From a bacterium (GTDB lineage Bacteria > Hydrothermota > UBA3073 > JACQXS01 > JAUWAR01), in assembly GCA_030601965.1 (NCBI GenBank), contig JAUWAR010000066.1, positions 1 through 7,060 of the forward strand: a stretch of DNA of 7,060 nt, read 5' to 3'. The notes under the pieces were generated by a model, which worked only from the letters and a program-made list of their open reading frames with translations, made no database searches and had not been told where the DNA came from. Shown here one piece after another: positions 5,785 through 7,060 of the stretch. A program made the position numbers and the translations under genes. The first letter of the stretch is position 1. Each line of letters begins with the position of its first letter.

Positions 5785-6942
5785 ATGAAAGTGGTAGAAA
5801 TTAAGAAGGGATTGGACAATAGAATCATAGTCGCTTTTCCCTATAACCCTTCCTATGTAGAAAAAGTCAAAACTATTAAAGGACACCACTGGCATCCTGA
5901 AGAAAAGTGCTGGAGTTTTCCGGATGAAAAAGGAATTGTAGAAGAAATTGTAACGGTATTCGAAAGGGAAAAGATAAATATTGCGACTGAGTTACAACAT
6001 TTGGTTGCTCCACAGAGACAAAAAGAAGATGTCTCCGGATTAAATGAGGTAATAGATCTAACTACAAAAGAATTAAAGTTAAGAGGTTATAGTCCTAAAA
6101 GCCGCAAAGCATATTTAGGACATATTGAGCGGTTTGGACAATTTTATATGAAAGATCTGCGGAGGTTGGGAGAAACTGAAGTGCGGAACTATATGTTGCA
6201 TTTGCTGGAAGCGAAACAGACTTCTCATACTTATGTTAATCAAGCAGTCAGTGCGTTGAAGTTTTTCTATGGGCGAGTATTGAAGAGACCAAAAATAATG
6301 GTTAATGTTCCTCGACCAAGTAGAGAACGTAAACTACCAGAGGTATTAAATAAACAAGAAATCTTTAATTTATTGGAGGCGGTTGATAATCCTAAACATA
6401 GGGCAATTATGTTACTAACTTATTCAGCAGGGCTTCGCCTTGGTGAAGTAGTGCGTTTGCGAGTAGAAGATATTGATAGTGAACGTGGTTTGATTCATGT
6501 AAGACAGGCAAAAGGAAGAAAAGATCGGTACACTGTGTTATCAAAGATAGCTTTGGAAGATTTACGGATATATTGGAAGGAATATAAACCCCAAAAGTGG
6601 CTTTTCCCTAGTGCTCAACCTGACCATCATTTACATGAACGGTCAGTGCAAAAGATATTGGAACATGCTTGTAAGAAAGCAGGGATTAGAAAAGCTATTT
6701 CCGTGCATACACTTAGACATTCTTTTGCTACCCATCTGTTAGAAGGAGGTACAGATTTACGATATATTCAAGAATTACTTGGGCATAAAAGTTCAAAAAC
6801 CACAGAAATATATACACATGTGAGTAAAAAGGATATTGGTCGCATCCAAAGTCCGCTGGATAGTTTGATATCCAACACAAGGTTTGAAAAGAGGCAAAAA
6901 GTAATCTCTGCTAAAGAATGTATTCACGAACCATTTCGCTAA
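5785..6942 (+). CDS. Tyrosine recombinase (XerC/XerD-like integrase) with an extra N-terminal HARP-like domain
   Basis: Site-specific tyrosine recombinases cut and rejoin DNA through a phosphotyrosine link. All catalytic residues are visible: R218 (AGLRLGEV), K243 (AKGRKDR), H308 and R311 (HTLRHSFATHLLEGG), H334 (LLGHKSS) and nucleophile Y343 (EIYTHV). A SAM-like core-binding domain spans about 86-170 (LKLRGYSPKSRKAYLGHIERF). The C-terminus IQSPLDSL resembles that of integron integrases and related Xer-type proteins, but the insertion typical of IntI is missing. Residues about 10-60 (RIIVAFPYNPSYVEKVK, then HHWHPEEKCWSFP) are an added domain resembling the HARP domain of SMARCAL1-type annealing helicases; this assignment is by eye. 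At 385 residues it is longer than XerC/D (about 300) because of that domain. About half its arginine codons are CGN, unlike its neighbours, suggesting transfer. The ATG at 5785 gives the complete N-domain. Confidence 0.9.
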   Translation: MKVVEIKKGLDNRIIVAFPYNPSYVEKVKTIKGHHWHPEEKCWSFPDEKGIVEEIVTVFEREKINIATELQHLVAPQRQKEDVSGLNEVIDLTTKELKLRGYSPKSRKAYLGHIERFGQFYMKDLRRLGETEVRNYMLHLLEAKQTSHTYVNQAVSALKFFYGRVLKRPKIMVNVPRPSRERKLPEVLNKQEIFNLLEAVDNPKHRAIMLLTYSAGLRLGEVVRLRVEDIDSERGLIHVRQAKGRKDRYTVLSKIALEDLRIYWKEYKPQKWLFPSAQPDHHLHERSVQKILEHACKKAGIRKAISVHTLRHSFATHLLEGGTDLRYIQELLGHKSSKTTEIYTHVSKKDIGRIQSPLDSLISNTRFEKRQKVISAKECIHEPFR

Positions 6943-6960
6943 TATATAAGTTAAGCGAAA
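6934..6960. other. Palindrome across the recombinase stop codon, candidate recombination site
   Basis: TTTCGCT (6934-6940) and AGCGAAA (6954-6960) are a perfect seven-base inverted repeat around an A+T-rich centre (AATATATAAGTTA). The 27-base layout and TAATATATAAGTTA core resemble Xer dif sites, which have 11-base arms and a 6-base centre. It contains the recombinase TAA (6940-6942). No T-run follows, so a terminator is unlikely. A role as the enzyme's own target is an inference from position and shape. Confidence 0.45.
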
Positions 6961-6984
6961 CGGCGGCAACCAGCAATACCAGCG

Positions 6985-7005
6985 GACTCAGACATGCGCT
7001 GAGTC
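6985..7005 (+). promoter_or_regulatory. Perfect hairpin in the leader of the last, truncated gene
   Basis: GACTCAG (6985-6991) and CTGAGTC (6999-7005) form a seven-base stem with a seven-base loop. A competing stem CAGCG/CGCTG (6980-6984 with 6997-7001) would exclude it. No U-tract follows, so it is not a standard terminator. It lies 12 bases before the ribosome site and may affect translation or serve as a structured DNA site of a mobile element. Confidence 0.5.
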
Positions 7006-7017
7006 ATATATCACGAA

Positions 7018-7024
7018 AGGAGGT
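7018..7024 (+). promoter_or_regulatory. Consensus Shine-Dalgarno of the truncated last gene
   Basis: AGGAGGT lies five bases (GCAAG) before the ATG at 7030 and is a full match to the anti-Shine-Dalgarno. It is the main evidence that the last codons of the window begin a real gene. It contrasts with the recombinase, which has none. Confidence 0.8.
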
Positions 7025-7029
7025 GCAAG

Positions 7030-7060
7030 ATGCGTAAAATTGAACAAATCTTCAGCTTTT
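7030..7060 (+). CDS. Start of an unidentified gene downstream of the recombinase, cut by the window edge
   Basis: An ATG preceded by a consensus ribosome site opens MRKIEQIFSF and continues to the window end. Ten residues cannot identify a family. Position suggests cotranscription with the recombinase, 87 bases away. One idea is a transposase of the IS91 (HUH) type, since some IS91-family elements carry a tyrosine recombinase gene upstream of the transposase and several such transposases begin with a short IxxIF-like helix; this is speculation from context. A cargo gene is equally possible. Confidence 0.65.
   Translation, partial: MRKIEQIFSF

Noticed and set aside
6950..6956. GTTAAGC matches the integron core GTTRRRY, suggesting an attI site
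   Set aside because: A seven-base degenerate match is weak, no RYYYAAC partner was seen, and the recombinase lacks the IntI-specific insertion.

Overview
This A+T-rich bacterial window looks like chromosome from a Gram-negative, probably anaerobic bacterium of an uncultured lineage. Three things suggest this. A secreted protein ends in a FlgD-type Ig-like domain, a tail common in candidate phyla such as WOR-3, Omnitrophica or Cloacimonadota. An IorB-type 2-oxoacid:ferredoxin oxidoreductase subunit implies ferredoxin-linked amino-acid metabolism. A LapB-like TPR/zinc-ribbon protein has relatives that work in lipopolysaccharide control. The phylum is an inference; no rRNA or other marker settles it.

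Layout. The left half (about 1-3293) is a minus-strand operon read right to left: acpP (acyl carrier protein), fabF (ketoacyl-ACP synthase II), rnc (RNase III), a secreted protein with a FlgD-like C-terminal domain, and the possible start of one more gene leaving the window. acpP and fabF supply fatty-acid elongation, and rnc follows fabF directly, a common bacterial arrangement. A hairpin lies between acpP and fabF and may let acpP be expressed above the rest. Back-to-back divergent promoters (about 3355-3420) serve acpP on the left and iorB on the right.

The centre holds iorB (+) running into a CvpA-family membrane protein (-). The two overlap tail to tail by 140 bases. A one-base change in a short T run would stop CvpA almost exactly at the iorB stop codon. 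A second divergent spacer (4461-4539), full of short imperfect repeats, separates cvpA from the LapB-like gene, which lacks the membrane anchor found in LapB.

The right part (about 5700-7060) looks like accessory DNA. A tyrosine recombinase with an extra N-terminal domain resembling the HARP fold is driven by a near-consensus promoter. Its stop codon sits inside a palindrome that resembles a Xer/dif-type site. A less A+T-rich spacer with a perfect hairpin follows, then a consensus Shine-Dalgarno and the first codons of another gene cut by the window edge. About half of the recombinase's arginine codons are CGN, whereas its neighbours use almost only AGA/AGG. This fits a transferred element, possibly one where a recombinase accompanies a transposase.

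Four recognisable promoters share an extended -35 word, TCTTGAC. No tRNA, rRNA, CRISPR array or riboswitch was seen, and no spacer exceeds 300 bases. The longest, 5572-5784, holds only the recombinase promoter and otherwise nothing recognisable.
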